Positions 62,166-64,000 of a stretch of 64,000 nucleotides of DNA are shown piece by piece. Where the stretch lies: contig OX485806.1 of NCBI GenBank assembly GCA_950295325.1, forward strand, positions 36,454,001-36,518,000. Reading direction: 5' to 3'. The notes under the pieces were generated by a model. That model worked only from the letters and a program-made list of their open reading frames with translations. It had not been told where the DNA came from and made no database searches. The first letter of the stretch is position 1. Every line of letters begins with the position of its first letter. Made by a program: the position numbers and the translations under genes. The DNA comes from Polytrichum commune (Eukaryota; Streptophyta; Polytrichopsida; Polytrichales; Polytrichaceae).

Positions 62166-62519
62166 GTGTCATATTGCCAAAAAGTGCAATGGAGAGAATG
62201 TGTGGTTATGTGGACCCAAGGATGTGCATGTGAGTAGTACATGTTTACATATTTTATTCATTATGCTTTCTCACATGGAACATGTTTTGAATTGAAGCTT
62301 TTCATTCATCATGCAACGATGTGACTTAGTATGCCATGAAGAACGAGAGCAAACACCACTCCGGCTTACAAGGATTTGGAAATCCATCCACTAGGCCTCG
62401 ACTCCAATTGTCTTTGCTCATATGTAGGAGCTTTTGTTACCAACAAAAGAAAAAGTCTATTTCCCTCAAATTTTGCCATGTGTCATTCATGTATTGGAAG
62501 AAACTACATTTTTGGCACT

Positions 62520-62745
62520 ACACTGATTTATCCCAATTAGTGCATGTTATTATTATTTGGAGTTACACAATGCTATAACTATTTAATGAGAATGAAACAT
62601 TTTACCAACCAAAGTCATTTATGTTCTATAGTGTCCAAACAACCTATTGAACTTTCGTTAGTAGAAAATGAACTCCTAAGTTAGACGTTATCGCACTGTG
62701 TAACTCTGAATAATAACATGCATTAATTGGGATAATTGGTTTAGT
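62520..62745. mobile_element. TIR MITE (AATTAGTGCATGTTA family)
   Basis: Left TCCCAATTAGTGCATGTTAT and right inverted TCCCAATTAATGCATGTTAT; GAGTTACACAATGC pairs with GCACTGTGTAACTC. The best preserved of three copies (others 5876-6098, 20861-21029). About 225 bp, non-coding. Confidence 0.7.
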
Positions 62746-62867
62746 TAAGATGAAACCGAACGTCCTTGACTCGTAGAGCATCAAACCAAACTATTGAATT
62801 CTTATTTCATTGCATTCTTATTTATTTGAGTTGATTTGAAGATTACTATCAAAGATTTTGACTTAGT

Positions 62868-63022
62868 ATAGTGAGACCCAATAAGGGTTAGTTTTCATGT
62901 AGGTTGCTTGCCCACTAGATTCTAGTGAAAATGTAGACTCCACTTGATGGAATCTACATTTCCACCTGAATATGGTGGGCAAGCGGCATACATGAAAACT
63001 AACCTTAAGACTATATTCAAAC
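62868..63022. repeat. long imperfect hairpin
   Basis: 62884-62938 and 62953-63006 form a stem of about 54 bp with roughly eight mismatches around a 14-base loop; both arms share GGTTAGTTTTCATGTA and GCTTGCCCAC. Weaker pairing continues outward to TATAG on each side. It could be a tiny foldback transposon or a small-RNA precursor; no duplication was found at its ends. Confidence 0.6.
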
Positions 63023-63559
63023 ATTTGAAAGGAATAGTGGTAATCCCAATGGATGAGAGGTGCAAAGTAATCTCCACAACCTGCATCTTTGGGGTTTAGG
63101 TTTAAAGGCCGAAGTGAGTTGCGAGGTCCCTCTTGCATGTTGGTAAGACCAACTCATGCCTTCAAAACGCATTTCTCTTGGAAGCACTTGAGGTGATGAA
63201 AGAAACAAGCAAAATCTCACTTCAAGATTCTCAAGGAGAAATCTACGGCTTGCAATTGAATGTCATCCATTCACAATTGAATAACATCACCTTTAAATAT
63301 TCCAAACAAGCTTGTCTTTTGGCTTGCCCAAAGGGCCATGCAATGCATCTAAGCTTGGGGAAGCCTTATAAGGGCATGTATCTTTGTACATGAAACACTG
63401 CACCCTAATGGGCTTTTGACCACCCACAAAAATCTTATTCAATGCCCTAAAAACCTTGTATCTAACTGATGAAACATTCTTAATATGGATGGTGGATGAT
63501 GGTCATTTTAAGTGTAATTGAGATCACATGGTCAAGTAATCATGGGTTCTCTTTCACTC

Positions 63560-63621
63560 ACACACGCACACACACACACACTATATATATATATATATAT
63601 ATAGTGTGTGTGTGTGTGTGT
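63560..63621. repeat. palindromic (CA)n(TA)n(TG)n microsatellite
   Basis: A CA tract, then about eleven TA units, then a TG tract, together a self-complementary sequence of about 60 bp that can form a hairpin or cruciform. Confidence 0.9.
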
Positions 63622-64000
63622 CGATTATAATGGTAGAGTTTAATTCCACATGTGTAGATTTCATAACATCATAGACTCATATTGGGAGAGAACTAGTGAT
63701 AGCTAGGATCACGCCATTCTTGTAGAGTGTCGCTTTGTAAGATCCAAGAACGTCTTTATGTTTTAATATTTTTGAAAATAGTTAGATTGATATAGTGAAT
63801 GATATAGTGAAGTTGATCCTTTAGTTGGTGTAAGGACCCGTAGGTGAAATCCGTAGGACCTAGTGGAAGTTTCAAAGTCAAGTTTTACAAGTTGATAACA
63901 TCTCTCTTTCACATGCATGTTTTTTTGTCCTTCCTCTTAAAATTCTTGGTCAATGTTACGAGTCGGTAAGCTACCTAATTTACGTTTTACCAATTGGTGG

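Larger units (their letters stand above)
47296..64000. other. gene-poor transposon relic region
   Basis: I find no supportable cellular gene. Named elements are listed separately. Other content: diverged copies of the dispersed repeat at 49150-49350, 51110-51360 and 52680-52980; CACTAAAT/TTTAGTG-ended fragments near 54150-54420 and 60530-60900; long G or C homopolymers (about 53239, 55780, 58937, 60930, 62126); (AT)n at 58245-58264 and (CATA)n at 58592-58610. The region 56084-56770 has a promoter-like, GC-richer stretch with overlapping frames and could be part of an LTR, but I see no clear ends. Confidence 0.5.

Noticed and set aside
60977-62233. Two mirrored open frames encoding the same peptide on opposite strands
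   Set aside because: They fall in the two arms of the palindromic foldback element and are a by-product of the inverted repeat.
1-64000. CRISPR arrays, operons or prokaryotic mobile islands
   Set aside because: The window is intron-rich nuclear eukaryotic DNA; the regularly spaced repeats found are satellites or intron duplications.
1-64000. True tRNA or rRNA genes
   Set aside because: The only A/B-box pairs seen belong to SINE heads that lack a complete acceptor stem; no rRNA segment was recognised.

Overview
This is an AT-rich, intron- and transposon-rich nuclear window from a eukaryote, most likely a land plant (or close streptophyte) that makes flagellated sperm. Two observations point that way. 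One gene encodes a plastid-targeted aldo/keto reductase of the plant type. Another encodes DRC11 (IQCA1), a component of the nexin-dynein regulatory complex that is only expected where motile axonemes exist. Bryophyte, lycophyte, fern, cycad/Ginkgo or charophyte all fit; the sequence alone does not let me choose.

Layout. 1-2.4 kb: a hAT-type element with a nested CACTA-type MITE, then an unrecognised stretch of open frames. 3.38-3.55 kb (minus): a 55-residue DUF4535/STMP1-like membrane microprotein. 6.6-28.0 kb (minus): DRC11, rebuilt here as 20 coding exons that splice in phase into about 915 residues; its introns carry SINEs and several MITE families. 29.7-31.4 kb (plus): a broken partial copy of the aldo/keto reductase gene. 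31.4-35.5 kb: GGCC-rich foldback MITEs and simple hairpins. 35.75-39.86 kb (plus): the complete eight-exon aldo/keto reductase gene (420 residues). 42.2-43.2 kb: a large inverted repeat. 43.8-47.3 kb (plus): an unrecognised, probably plastid-targeted single-span membrane protein with an apparent one-base frame break before its last exon. 47.3-64 kb: no gene that I can support, only transposon relics, including a degraded Ty1/copia pol, a pair of about 350-bp MULE-like elements, and a 1.27-kb near-palindromic foldback element with a 9-bp target duplication.

The three good genes are not functionally linked as far as I can see: a mitochondrial-type microprotein, an axonemal AAA protein and a plastid oxidoreductase. 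DRC11 and the reductase locus are divergently oriented. The strongest general theme is recent, well-preserved non-autonomous DNA transposon activity: many copies still have readable terminal inverted repeats and target-site duplications. All splice models and family assignments were made by eye; none was tested against transcripts or databases.
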